From Oscheius onirici (Eukaryota > Nematoda > Chromadorea > Rhabditida > Rhabditidae): a DNA stretch of 64,000 bases. The DNA lies in assembly GCA_932521025.1 (NCBI GenBank), contig OW051470.1:9472501-9536500 (forward strand), given 5' to 3'. A program made the position numbers and the translations under genes. Below the pieces are notes generated by a model, which was not told the origin of the DNA, ran no database searches, and worked only from the letters and a program-made list of their open reading frames with translations. Below are positions 1-11,404 of this stretch, piece after piece. Positions within the stretch are counted from its first letter, which is position 1; the number at the start of each line of letters is the position of its first letter.

Positions 1-1188
1 TTTCAGACGCGCAAAGCGCGCCGCACAAAAATATAAATCGCTCTGATGACGCCCTCTGCCCTGGAAAATTTTTTAATCGTCTTTTTCACAATCAGAGCTT
101 CAAAATGAGATTAAATAAGCCTTAAAATTTTGAGCAAAATTGGTATCAAAAGTAGCAACGTTCGATGCAAACATGCAACGTGGCTGTTGTTTTTTTTCTT
201 ATTTTTTCATTTTTTTACATAAAAAAAAAACAGGAAAATGCTATATTTCTGCGAAACGCTACAAGAAGTAAACAATAATGCGCGAAAATGGCGCAAAAGG
301 GAGAGAGAAGAGGTTGCCGCCAGCCAGCTGTTTATCGAGCCGATCAATATTGCTGCGCTGTGTGGGTATGTGTTGCAAACGGAAGGGGCTATTTACAAGA
401 ACTTTTGAAAGAAAAAGTAAGTGAAAAACAGTTTTGGAGATCTGGAAGGACATGGACACAGCCAGAAAAAAAATTTTTCTGTCTCCAGACGTGAATAGTA
501 GACATTATCAGAGCTGATGCCTTGGATCCAGAGATTGTGATTGTAGACTATTGACCGGAAGATTATCAGTTTCCGAATAGTTCTGAACTATCCTTGTTAC
601 TGTCACTCTCTGTCTGTCTGCCTCACTGGACCAACATTTTCGGACCCCCTGAGTCCATGGTCGGTTTGCAAACAGTACCTCCCCGAGATCGGACTATACA
701 AGCCTTGAAGCCCATTGTTTTGACATCAATTCTTTTCTCGAAAAACCTTTTTAACTGCTTGTTTTCAAAAGTTGTGAAGAAAAGGTCATCCACAACTTTT
801 TCAGAGTTTCGATCCACTGTGGACGAGTAATGAATAATCATGGTGTACAGGTGGATAGGTCTTCGTTCAGGTATCATTTCTTTTTTTGAAAAACCTTTCT
901 AGCTTCATCTTTTCAAAAGTTATGACCAGTTTGACGTTTCAGAGAGTCAAAGAGTCAGAGAGAGACGCAGAGTGACAGAGAAGGCGTGGGCGCGATAAAC
1001 TCTTCCGGAATTTGGTCTTGAACAAACAGTAGGTTGTCGTTTAAGTACCGCTCTGTCCCCCTCTAGGTAGTAGGCTTGTTTTTCTTCCGGATTGCGAGAG
1101 GGGTCAACTGATGACTAACGATGGCTGTTATCTACCTGTTTGTCTTTTTTCCCTCATTCCTCTTTCCACCATTCTCAGATCTAGGTTC
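1..1188. other. Upstream region of dual oxidase; no secure gene
   Basis: No complete gene is supported here. Bases 53-110 are one copy of a dispersed repeat (GCCCTGGAAA followed by GAGCTTCAAAATGAGA) that recurs near 4630, 8730, 48410 and, inverted, near 23140. An open stretch at about 242-415 (+) could be the last exon of a gene lying left of the window, but two frames are open there and neither resembles a family I know. Two imperfect direct repeats of about 45 bases sit at 734-778 and 880-925. A CAG acceptor at about 1178, 11 bases before the dual oxidase ATG, could be the 5' UTR splice or SL addition site. Confidence 0.4.
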
Positions 1189-4100
1189 ATGCTCCTCGCC
1201 AGCATCCTATTTCTTCTACAACCAACTCAAGCTAGTCAGTATACCAAAGAGATTCAACGATTTGATGGCTGGTTCAACAATCTACCGAATCCTGGATGGG
1301 GATCCACTGGAAGTCGACTGGTCAGAGAGACAGTAGCCAACTATCAGGATGGAGTGTATCTGGTAAACGAGTCTCTTCCTTCGGCCAGAGCTCTGTCCAA
1401 TCTGGTCTTTCAAGGTGAGTTGGTCCCTAGTTCTCCCCAGACGGATCTAACTGGTCTGACTCTCTTGTAACTTACCGTATCCGAAGAGTCTCTCTAGGGA
1501 CAACTGAACTGATTCTCTCTTCTTTTCTGAACTGATTCTCTGATTCTCTTGTTCAGACAGAGAGTCACAGTCTGACTATTACCTTCCTCCGGCTAGTCTT
1601 GACTACTGTTTGCACTACTAGATTCTGACTCTCTTGAAGATTACAGTATTCAGATTATGACTACTGTCCAGTCATGACTACCTCTCTAACCTTCATTCCT
1701 GACTCAGTACCCAAACAAACTACTGTATTTCTCTCTGGTTTTTCCTACTAGATTCTTACTTTCTTGACTTTACCGTATCCTCCTAGAGACGGACTACTGT
1801 CTGGTCTGTATCCAGTCTTGACTACCGCTATGATTCTCATACTCGTGACTACTGTCACTCTTTTCAGTCATGGCTCATCTCTTGGTTTCTGACTCTTACC
1901 GTACCCAGATAGTTTCACAGGCAAACTACTGTTCATCTCTCTCTCTAGTCTTTACTACTGTTCTATCCTACTAGAATCTTACTCTTTTATCGTATCCAGA
2001 CATAGACAGACTACTGTCTCTCTCCAGTCATGAGTAGCACTCTGATTCTCATCCCATCATGCCTGACTCTTACTCTACCCGAACAAACTACTGTATAATA
2101 TTCTGACTACTGTTCTGTCCAACTGTATCCCAACTCTCTTGGTCCTTACCGTACACAGACAGACACTATTATTACTGTATATCTAGACTGGGCTCTTTTT
2201 CACTTTAACCGTCCCATGACATTTGACCGTCCCAAGAAAAACTTTGACCGTCCCAAGAGAAGAAAAAAAATTTGACCGTCCCATGGGATGGAAAAAAATT
2301 TGACCGTCCCAAGTCCCAAAACGGGTGTTTACCTGATTTTTTTCTGATTTGAGCTACATTTTTACCCCCAATTATCCTACCATTCACACTCAGTCTTTGG
2401 AAAGTAATTGGGGTGCTTTAAAGGTGATTTGGTTTTGATTTATAAACGAACAAGCTATTCTAATAACGATCCCTCAAGCGTCTGTAAGGTACAACCACCA
2501 AGATGCTGCATAGGATCCTGTTCCTGCGTGCTCCTGCCACCGAAAGCGGATTTTTTACCATCTGTTGGTCTGCATGGATGAGGAGTTTTCTTCCTGAGTC
2601 GTAAAGGTCTCCAACATAAACTTTTTTGCCTACATTCTTTTTTACTGTGTTTTTTCTTGGGACGGTCAAATATTTTTTCTTCTCTTGGGACGGTCAAATA
2701 TCGCTTGGGACGGTTAAAGTGAAAAAGAGCCCTAGACTGTATTACTGACTCTCTCCCACACACAGTTCCAATTGACTCTTCCAGATGACGCCGGCAAGCA
2801 GAACCGTCGCAACTTGACTACCATGTTTGCCTTTTTCAGTGAGTGTCTTTCAGCCTATACAAAACTCCCAATCTAAGGTCAAGTGGTCCGTTTTGAGATT
2901 GCCTCCTCCGCTCAGGTCAGCTGCCCACTGGAAATTATGAAAATTCCTGTACCGAGATGTGATAAGGTTTTGTTGACTCTCTCTCAATAATCAGTATATA
3001 GTCATTTGATCCGCTCTGTGAGGGAAAGACCAAAATTCCGTATATGCGCTCCCAATACGATGGAGCTACTGGTAGTGGTCTGAACTCTCCGAGGGAACAG
3101 ATCAATGACAGAACTTCGTGGATTGATGCCTCTTTCGTCTACAGTACTCAGGAGCCGTGGGTCGCTTCACAGCGCTCCTTCAAAAATGGCCGATTTCTGG
3201 AAGGGGACAAGGGCTATCCGCCCAAGAACAATCCTCATCTGCCTCTGAACAATCCGCCACCGCCGCAGATTCACAGACTGATGAATCCGGATAGGTTATA
3301 CAGTATGTTTGTTCTAGAAAACTTTTTGAGAAAGTTACAGTCCTCGGAGACTCGAGAGTCAATGAAAATCCTGGACTACTCTCCTTTGGTCTGATTCTGT
3401 ACAGATGGCACAACAAGCAGGCCGACAGAATCCAGAGAGAGCATCCGGATTGGAGTGATGAGGACGTCTTTCAGGCTGCCAGACGATGGGTCATCGCTGT
3501 TTTACAGGTGTAGCCATTTTTAAATAGCTGCAAATGTTAAAAAAACACTCCCGAGGTTTTACACTCCCGAGGTTTGAACCCGAGTCGTTCAGTTACGAAG
3601 CGAACGCACTACCACTGCGCTATTTTGCAGAGGCGCCGGCTTTCCAGAAGATATTTAAACATCTGGTGGACTTTGAAGATAATTTTCTAGAAAATCATTC
3701 TCTACGACTTCTTACCGACTCTTCTTGGCGAGCCTGTGCCATCCTACTCCCGCTACATGCCACAGATTCCTCCGGGCGTCTCCAGCTCCTTCACTACGGC
3801 GTTTAGTTCAATCCAGACTCTGATGCCGCCGGCAATGCTCTTAAGAAAGAGAGGACCGGGATGTGAATGGAGAACCGATATTAAAGGATTCCCAGCCATG
3901 AGAATGTGTCAGAATTGGTAAGGGAAAAATGTACTGTCTGAACCAGTTTCCAGGTGGAATGCTCAGGACATTGTTGAGCAGTACTCTGTCGACGAGGTGA
4001 TTCTTGGAATGGCTTCTCAGCTAGCTGAAGAGGCTGATACGATAGTGGTCGAGGACTGGAGAGACTTTCTCTGGGGACCGCTGCAGTTTTCCAGAACGGA

Positions 4101-7100
4101 TGCTGTTAGTGAGACGATCATGAGGTGTGTGACAGAGATACAGAGGGACAGAGAGTCAGACATATTCTTTCTTCTAGAGCAAGAGACAATGGTCGATTTT
4201 TTGACTGAATTTCGACAAACAAAATTAAAAAAAAGGCAAAAAGCTTCCGACACCCGGGATTCCCAAGCCGTCTCCGATCCAAGTACTAACCGGGCCCAAC
4301 GTTGCTTGACTTGCCAGATCGGACGGGATGGCGTACTTTCAACGTGGCCGTAAGCGGGCTTTTCAATTTCTCCATTGGTTTCCAACATCTCGATAAGATT
4401 CCGGGTTTTTGTTGGCTCAAAAAGTGGTTTTTCAACTTTTTGATGTTCTGCAAAGTTGCAGAGCAGATCAAGAGCTACAACTGTGCAGAACAAATCAAAG
4501 ATCTAAATGCCTTCTTCAGCTTGAAAACGTGAAGCTGAAACAGTGACAGTGATTCAAAAAAAATGAGTCGCGTTCTGAAGATTAGTGCGCCGCCTGAAAA
4601 TCTCTTTCGTCCTGGTAAGCCGCCTTGCCCTGGAAAGTTATTTCATACGCTTTTTCATACAAAGACCAACTACGGAAAGTTTTCTTTTCAGAGGTCGTGA
4701 CAATGGTCTCCCTCCCTACAATGCTATGCGCCGAACTTTCGGGCTCCCTCCTCGAACCTGGGAAACGATCAATCCGGGCTTTTATGCCAAGAACAGGACC
4801 CTTTTCGACAGCCTCGCCCAACTCTATTCAAACGATGTCAACTCTCTCGATGCCTACGTCGGAGGAATGCTGGAAGGAGGCGACGATGACGGACCTGGGG
4901 AACTCTTCCGTGCCATCATAAGTGACCAGTTCCTTCGACTTCGCGATTCTGACCGCTTCTGGTTCGAGAATCGACTCAATGGACTCTTTACTGAGGAAGA
5001 AATAGTCCAGATTCGGAACATTTCTCTCAGAGACATCATTCGCGACACGACGGAGATTTCGGAGCACATGCTGCAGCAAGATGTCTTCTTCTGGAAGGAG
5101 GGTGACCCTTGTCCTCAGCCCTTCCAGGTCAACACGACTGGACTGGAGAAGTGTATTCCTCTAATGCGGCACAGCTACTTTTCCGGAAGTGAAGTGGCTT
5201 ACATATTGACACTGGTTGGATTGGCCTGCATCCCTTTGGGTGAGTCCGTACAAATCCTGTTTTTATAAAAAGCTCGCCTGGAAAATATTGAAGAAAAAAA
5301 GCGAGCAAAAAGGGCAAAAAGCTTACGACACCCGGGATTCCCAAGCCGTCTCCGATCCAAGTACTAACCGGGCCCAACGTTGCTTGACTTGCCAGATCAG
5401 ACGGGATGGCGTACTTTCAACGTGGTTTGGCCGTAAGCGGGATTTACAAATTCTCGAGCAGTTTGGAAGGTTCTGTATTGAATCCTATTTTTCTGCCTCA
5501 AAAACTGGTTTTCGACCTTTTTGATGTTCTGAAAAGTGTAGCCCAGATCAAGAGCTACAATTTTGCAAAACATCCCAAAACTGGAAAACTCCATCTTCGC
5601 CCCTAAAAACCGGAAATTATAGTTCTTATCGGCATCGGTTTCGTCCTCGTTCAAAGACGGAAATCTCTGGGATGGGACAGTTCCTTCGACTCTCTTCCAT
5701 TGGCCGGAACTAGTAACAACAAAGACGTCCAGAAGAGCAAGCTCTGGCTGCCAGCCTATGAATGGCAAGAGGAAACTTTCGTCCGACAGGTTATGGTCGA
5801 GTTCGAGCCGGGTAACCTGCTTGTCCGAAAGCCTAGGGGAGGAATCCTGAGGAAGATCATCTTTCCCCAAGGGGGACAGGCAAGTCTTACTGTCTCTCTC
5901 ACTCTCTCTATCTCTTTCAGGTTTTCGTCACTTACACAGAGTCGGAATCCTCTAGAATGTTCGGTCCTTACTGTCTGATCACCCTTCCAAAGACTCACGA
6001 TCTGGTTCTGCGACTGCCTTCAGAGAAACATCTCAGGTCTGTCCCTCTCTCTGACTCTCTGACTCTCAGTCTCTCTGCCTCACCCTGTCCCTTTGTCCTT
6101 TTCATCTTTAATCGCTTATACCAGCCGACTTCTTCGTCTGACGACGTCATTCAAAAGTTAATTGTTGCCTAAATTTTCGACAGGACATTACTTGTTACTT
6201 GCGGCTTCAGAGTGCCAGACTGCAGGGGGACTCCAAAACAGTGAAAACGGAATTATTTCGAAAAAACGGATGTGGTAGCTCGATTCCTCATGAAATTTCG
6301 ATAAAACAGTTGCCCTCGGATTCGCATTTTCACAGTGCAGAGGGATTGGAAAGTTCGAAATACACTTCGGGCGACCTTAGCGTTTTAATAAGAGAGGATC
6401 AAGTCTATATCAACTAGAGCGTCTCGGGGAGTACACCATTCCGACCTCGAGTGTCTCCATCATGCCTGCTAACGTCTTGACTTCCTCCGACCATCTGAAT
6501 TTTTGTCCTCCGGCCCTTCTTTTTTCCCCTTGGATGCCATTCAGTTATCTTCTTGGATCATCTGGTTGGATTCACACCCGCAGTGCGTTCTGCCCAATAC
6601 AATTTATTCGAGACAGCCAATTCTTTCCAGTATTTCAATTTGGGTACGCATCGAAGTCGCTGGTTGTTCCATCGGTTCAAAAGTGAGATGCCCAGCATTC
6701 GTCTTTACATTCTATGTTGAGCCACCGACAAAGAGTTGTAATCTCTTTCGCGCAGAGTCCAAGTTTCAGCTCCAAATAGCACAGTTGGTGTAACGCATGA
6801 ATAGATTAGATTCTTGGCCAAGTCTCCTCTGTCCCTCTGTCTCTTACCCTCTCTTTCAGTGTCTTCCTTGCTCACCTCGACGGAGCCATGACAGCCATCG
6901 GAGGCACTGTTGTAGCCACAGCCGCGTCCAATCAACAGATTCTTGACAAAGCAGAGACCAAGGGCAGGAGACAAGCTCGTCTGGACAACTTTTTCCGTGA
7001 AGCCTATGCCCGGGCATTCAACGTCCCTGAAATGAGTAATACTAGCTCTCCCACAGCTGGAGACAGCTCAGTTTTGGAGGAAACCATAACCAGATATGAG

Positions 7101-10100
7101 CTGGCTCAGGCAATGGGCATGAAAGAAGACGACTTGTTCATCAAGAGAATGTTTTCCGTCTGCAAGAAGCAAGACGGTGAGGAGCTGGCCTTTGTCGAGT
7201 TCTTGGACGTCTTGAAGAAGTTTACGTCTGGTAGGTCTTACCGTAATCCCTTTTACAGTATTCCAGGCAAGCCGAGCGAAAAATACAGCTTCCTCTTCTC
7301 ATTGTGTGATCTGGAAGGCGACGGGGCTGTCGATCGCGATCAGTTTGTCATCTTTATGAAGTCTTTGAACAAGGCTGTTGGAGTCCGAATGGAGGACAAA
7401 GAACAGAACAGATTGGTCGAGATTATGCTGAAAAGGGCTGGTATGTCTCTTTTGCACTTTCTCTGTCTCTGTGATTTTCCCACCCTCTCCCGCTTCCCGA
7501 AGCTATCAAATTTTTTATGTTTCCTTCAAAATTCAAAACTTTTCAAGTGTTTATCAAAAGAGGCAAAGTTTTAAAAGTTTACAAAAGCTATTCAGTTTGC
7601 TAAAAGTTGTCCCTAATTGGAAGTCGTCTGTGAAGAATCCATCGCCGAAAATTGAAGAATCCATTAAAGAACTTTGGCGTCGCCTGCTTAGAAACAAGTC
7701 GAGACTCTTGTTTGGAATTTGAGAGTCTACTGACACAGAGCGATTGCCCGAGTCGAGAGAGGAACAGTCCTCTTTCTCCACCAATTTTTCAGGAATCAAA
7801 GAAGAGCGGCTGACGGAAGAAGATTTTGCTCTGATGTTCGCCGAAGTAGACAAACAACAGCCAGTGACCATACACATCAAAGGACAACAAATTACTGCTG
7901 GTTTGGATCCAGAGTGAGTCTCTCTGACTCTCTGTCTCCCTGTCTCTCTAGCTCTGTCTCTCTTTCTGTGTATCTCTGACTCTGTCTCTCACACACTCTT
8001 CTTCCAGTCGCGTCTCTCTCCAGTCCTTCTCTCTGCCGCCAACTGACCCATCTGTCCTTCTTCCGCAGAACCTGTGGCAGCGAACTGCTGCCCTGATCGA
8101 AACCTACAGACAGCACATTGTCATCCTGTCCATCTTCATAATAATCAATGTTTACTTGTTTCTCCAAAGGTATTGGCGTGAGTTTACTGACTTTTTGGGA
8201 AAGATTAAAAGATTTAGACTTTTCCTACGAGTCAAACGAATTGGATTCCAGAAGAATCATGGGACTGGGAATCGCAGTGGCTAGAGGATCAGCGGGTAAG
8301 AGACAGCGAGGAAGAAGAATTCAAAAAGTGCAAAAAATACAAAAAGCTTACGACACCCGGGATTCCCAAGCCGTCTCCAATCCAAGTACTAACGGGGACC
8401 CACGTTGCTTGACTTGCCAGATCAGACAGGATGGCGTACTTTCAACGTGGTGTGGCCGTAAGCGGGCTTTTTCGATTTCTCCATTGGTTTCGAAGAGCTT
8501 GTGTTGAATCCCTTTTTTCCTACCACAAAAAGTGGTTTTCGAACTTTTTGATGTTCTGCAAAGTTGTAGAGCAGACCAAGGGCTATAACTTTGCAAAACA
8601 TTGCAAAGTCAAAAAATGCTGTTTTCTAGCTCAAAACTACGATTTAATCAGGCGGAGATTGATTTCATTTGAATCACGCGCACTCTGTGATTTGCGCGCA
8701 GCCTGAAATTCCAAATCGTTTTGTCGACGTGCTCTGCCCTGGAAACTTATTTCATCATCTTTTTCACACTCTGAGCTTCAAAATGAGACCGAACACGCCA
8801 GTTTCCAGAAGCGCTCTCCTTCTGCATGGCTGTCATCATCCTGACCATCTGTCGCAATGTCATTACCCTGATCCGAGACTGGCCAATCGGAGAGTACATT
8901 CCCTTTGATGCAGCCATTGCCTTCCACAAGATTACCGCCATCTGCATACTTTTTTGGTCCCTGGTCCATGCCATCGCTCACTGCGTCAACTTCTACCACC
9001 TGACGACTCAGGCTCAGGCTGGACTCCAGTGCACCTTCCATGCGACTATCTTTGGGCAAGTTTTGTCCTCTGAAAAGGCTACGATAAGATCTTTAGAAGG
9101 AACTACATGCCCTCCATCACGTACTGGTTCTTTGGAACAATTACAGGACTAACGGGATTGATGCTGGTCCTCGTGATATGGATCATCTACGTCTTTGCCA
9201 TTCCGTATTTTATGCGCTATTCGAGACAGGCTTTCAGGTCAGTTTTGAGTTGATTTCTGCTGGAGGGTCACGTTGTCTTCGTGAGTGCTTTGAAGACTCG
9301 AGAAATTTTTGCGAAATGGTCTCAGAAGTCCAGCCAGTCTTTACTCTTTGAGGAAAAAGGAATTGCTGAAATTTTGCACAGCATTAGATTACGAACTTTT
9401 TGGGAGAAAAACCAACTAAACTACTGGTTCGTGACGAGACCCACTCGGAGTCGATGGGACGATGGACAAAGGTTAAAGTACGTAGTCTACAGTCAGCTAG
9501 ACAGTGCATATTCTAGAGAGTCTGGAGAATCGGTTCCCTGAGAATTTCTTTGCAGATCTGACAGTACAGAACAGATGGGTCAAGTCGAAAATCACGAAAT
9601 TCTGTAGCAAGCAACTTGTTCTAAACAGGTTCTCTTACGGTAATCGGACCAGACTTTTCTGAATCTACAGTATGCTTCTTGACGACCCCACCACTGGTCT
9701 CTTTGAGCGAACAGTCGTAAGAAGAGAACTTCTTAAAGAGTACAAGACACTGGGCAAGAGACAGTATGATCAGTGTATTCTAATAGTACAGAATGAGTCG
9801 AATTTGGATCAGTAGTATCGAGAGATTTCCCTACTGTATTTGTCTCCCTGTCCTGAAAGTCTATACCCAAGAGTCACTTCCAGATTCGCCCACCTCTTTA
9901 TCTACCCCTTCTACGCTCTGACAGTCCTTCACGGCCTCCCCAAGCTCTTCGCTGTAAGTCCCCTTTCTCTCTATGAAACAATACCAGTTCAGTCTCCCCG
10001 CTTCCTCTTCTTCGTCTTCGGTCCCATCGTCATCTTCATCATCGACCGCATCATGGCAATGCGTCAGCAGTACAAGGAACTGAAGGTCATTGATGCCAAA

Positions 10101-11327
10101 ATCCTCCCTTCGGACATTATCTACCTACAATTCGAGAGACCACATTCTTTTAACTATCGCTCAGGACAGTGGCTTCGAATCGGATCACCAAACTTTTCGG
10201 TCCAATTCAATGAGACCCACGCATTTTCGATCGCCTCGGCTCCTCAGGTCCCGACAATGGAGCTGTACATCAAAGCTGTCGGGCCGTGGACCTGGAAACT
10301 CAGATCAGAGATCCTGAAGGCTCAAGCCACCCAGTCCCCATACCCTCTGATCCATCTCCAAGGTCCCTATGGAGATGGAAACCAGGAATGGAGGAGCTAC
10401 GACGTGGCAGTGCTGGTCGGAGCCGGAATTGGAGTCACTCCCTATGCTTCGACTCTGACTGATCTGGTTCTGGAGATCAGATCGGGAAGACACCATAATG
10501 TCAAGTGCAAGAAGGTCTACTTCCTTTGGGTCTGTCCATCTCACAAGAGTTACGAATGGTTCGTGGATGTGCTGAAGGATATAGAGGGAGAGGAGGGAGA
10601 ACCTCTGTTGGAGACGCATATCTTCGTTACTCAGTTCTTCCACAAGTACGATCTGAGGACGACCATGTTGGTGAGTTGGAGACAGAGAGACTGAGAGTCA
10701 GAGAAAGACTGGGAGTGAGAAGTCAGACAGTTAAATACAGTAACCAGACGGTAGTAGTTTAACTGTGACTCTCTGTCTGAACAATGTAAAAATAGCGAAT
10801 CAGCTCCCGAGAGAGAAAGAGTTCCTCATCGGATACGGATATTTCACGGAATCGGTAGTTCTACAACAGTTACAAACAGAACTCTTCAGGACATGTTATC
10901 TTTGGGGTTCAGTAGAGGAGAGAGACTGAGAGATAGTTACCGTACCCCTTTCCAATATGAGAGTGATAGTCAAAGAGTCCGAAAGACAGAGAGACAGGGA
11001 GACAGTGAGACACAATCAGAGAGTCGGAAACAGAGAATCAGAGAGAGTGAGCCAATCTTTTGATTTCAGTACATTTGCGAGAAGCACTTCCGCGGCGACC
11101 ACGCCGGCGTGTCCATGTTCACGGGTCTTCGGGCACACAATCATTTCGGTCGTCCCAACTTTGATGCCTTCTTCAAGTTTATCCAGAATCGTCATAGTGA
11201 AGTGTCCGACGTCGGCGTCTTCAGCTGCGGTCCGGCTGCCATCAACGAACAGATTGGCTCAGCCTGTTCGCGAGCCAATCGGGCCAGGAATGCGCCGTCA
11301 CTTCAGCACCGCTTCGAGTCTTTCTAA
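1189..11327 (+). CDS. bli-3: Dual oxidase (DUOX), BLI-3 orthologue
   Basis: Membrane NADPH oxidase with an extracellular peroxidase-like domain; in nematodes it makes hydrogen peroxide for tyrosine cross-linking of cuticle collagens. About 20 exons can be read. The first (1189-1414) gives a signal peptide and the start of the peroxidase domain (QRFDGWFNNL). Exons at 2785-2838, about 2879-2968, 3002-3302, 3341-3508, 3691-3918, about 3952-4121 and 4692-5239 complete it, including NENPGL and LLRKRG. A membrane helix follows, then EF-hand exons (6860-7230, 7267-7440, 7792-7913). The oxidase core (8008-11327) has the helices with paired heme histidines (FHK, HAIAHCVNF), the FAD motif HAFSIAS and NADPH motifs GPYGDGNQEW and GAGIGVTPYAS. 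It ends in the conserved RFESF. Introns at 5880 and 9056 start with GC instead of GT. One intron (8178-8217) is 40 bases. The 5S, LINE, SINE and MITE copies listed separately all lie in introns. No frameshift was seen. Confidence 0.96.
2191..2731. mobile_element. hAT-like MITE with 8-bp target duplication (DUOX intron)
   Basis: Non-autonomous inverted-repeat element, 541 bases. The termini GGCTCTTTTTCACTTTAACC and its reverse complement are flanked by an identical 8-base duplication CTAGACTG (2183-2190 and 2732-2739), the length expected of hAT-type transposition. Each arm carries tandem copies of a GACCGTCCCAAG-type unit, at least four on the left and three on the right. It lies in the second DUOX intron. 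It has no coding capacity. Confidence 0.85.
3548..3640 (-). mobile_element. tRNA-derived SINE copy (DUOX intron)
   Basis: On the minus strand the sequence carries a tRNA D-arm/A-box (TAGCGCAGTGGTAG) and a T-arm/B-box (GGGTTCAAACCTCGG), but no pairing acceptor stem. The same A-box form recurs in the tRNA-like copies near 24.8 and 36.8 kb, which points to a dispersed Pol III element rather than a tRNA gene. A short partial duplication (ACTCCCGAGGTTT, twice) sits at its end. Confidence 0.6.
4243..4355 (-). pseudogene. 5S rRNA-like copy 1, antisense in DUOX intron
   Basis: Closely matches nematode 5S rRNA, including GCACGCCATCCC-type and TTAGTACTTGGATCGGAGAC-type blocks. Relative to the copy at 5321-5438 it lacks about five bases near the 5' end (CAAAC after GCTTACGGC) and has a C in the 3' helix strand (TCGGAAGC where copy 2 has TCGTAAGC). 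Helix I is therefore damaged and the copy is probably not a working rRNA gene, although the internal control region looks intact. It belongs to a repeat unit that continues to about 4670. Confidence 0.8.
5321..5438 (-). rRNA. 5S ribosomal RNA, apparently intact, antisense in DUOX intron
   Basis: 118 bases, read on the minus strand from GCTTACGGCC to GTCGTAAGC, followed at once by TTTTT, a Pol III terminator. The two ends pair to form helix I. The internal promoter block with TTAGTACTTGGATCGGAGAC and the GATCTGGCAAGTCAAGCAACG block match the nematode 5S consensus without indels. It sits in the DUOX intron 5240 to about 5613, antisense to the host. Whether it is transcribed cannot be told. Of the three copies in this gene it alone looks functional. 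Confidence 0.85.
5518..5578. repeat. Dispersed palindromic hairpin repeat
   Basis: Imperfect palindrome built from GTTCTG, an AGTTGTAG-like arm, a CAGATCAAGAGC loop and an arm ending CTACAA, TTTTGCAAAACAT. Related copies stand at 4438-4492 and 8548-8605 (both about 100 bases beyond a 5S copy), at 20297-20355, 28470-28530 and 28898-28955. Complementary arms with differing loops suggest that the hairpin is what is conserved. Confidence 0.7.
6463..6832 (-). mobile_element. Degenerate RTE-type LINE fragment (C-terminal part)
   Basis: Minus-strand translation with a few stops gives the hallmark end of RTE-clade LINE proteins: LFGAETWTLRERD, then RRMLGISLLNRWNNQRLR, then KITEWHPRGKKKGRR. It lies wholly inside the 823-base DUOX intron 6037-6859, antisense. 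Stops within the translation show it is dead. A second RTE relic of a different region (reverse transcriptase) is at 16.3-16.6 kb. Confidence 0.85.
8346..8463 (-). pseudogene. 5S rRNA-like copy 3, antisense in DUOX intron
   Basis: 118 bases, full length, but with substitutions relative to the 5321-5438 copy in otherwise invariant positions: GGATTGGAGAC for GGATCGGAGAC, CCATCCTGTC for CCATCCCGTC, and a changed GTGGGTCCCCG block. It is probably a pseudogene. The downstream flank to about 8800 is shared with copy 1 at the same spacing (5S, then hairpin, then GCCCTGGAAA tail), so this is one copy of a larger dispersed unit. It lies in the DUOX intron starting at 8296. Confidence 0.8.
8640..8800. 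repeat. Tail of the 5S-associated repeat unit
   Basis: Contains GCCCTGGAAACTTATTTC, a TCTTTTTCAC block and GAGCTTCAAAATGAGACCGA. The same block follows 5S copy 1 (about 4629-4665) at nearly the same distance, and appears without 5S at 53-110, 48410-48503 and, inverted, 23130-23200. The DUOX exon resumes just beyond it at about 8810. Confidence 0.6.
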
Positions 11328-11404
11328 CGGGTCTTGTACATTGAATTTTGTTCAAATCTTTACTGGTCAAATGAACGTGTACATAAATAGTCCGATGCCT
11401 ACTT

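Noticed and set aside
2200-2310. CRISPR-like array of GACCGTCCC repeats
   Set aside because: Spacing is irregular, units reverse polarity in the other arm, and the context is a eukaryotic intron; it is the subterminal part of a MITE.
4017-4493. 158-residue minus-strand frame
   Set aside because: It runs through 5S copy 1 and antisense to a DUOX exon; no protein homology.
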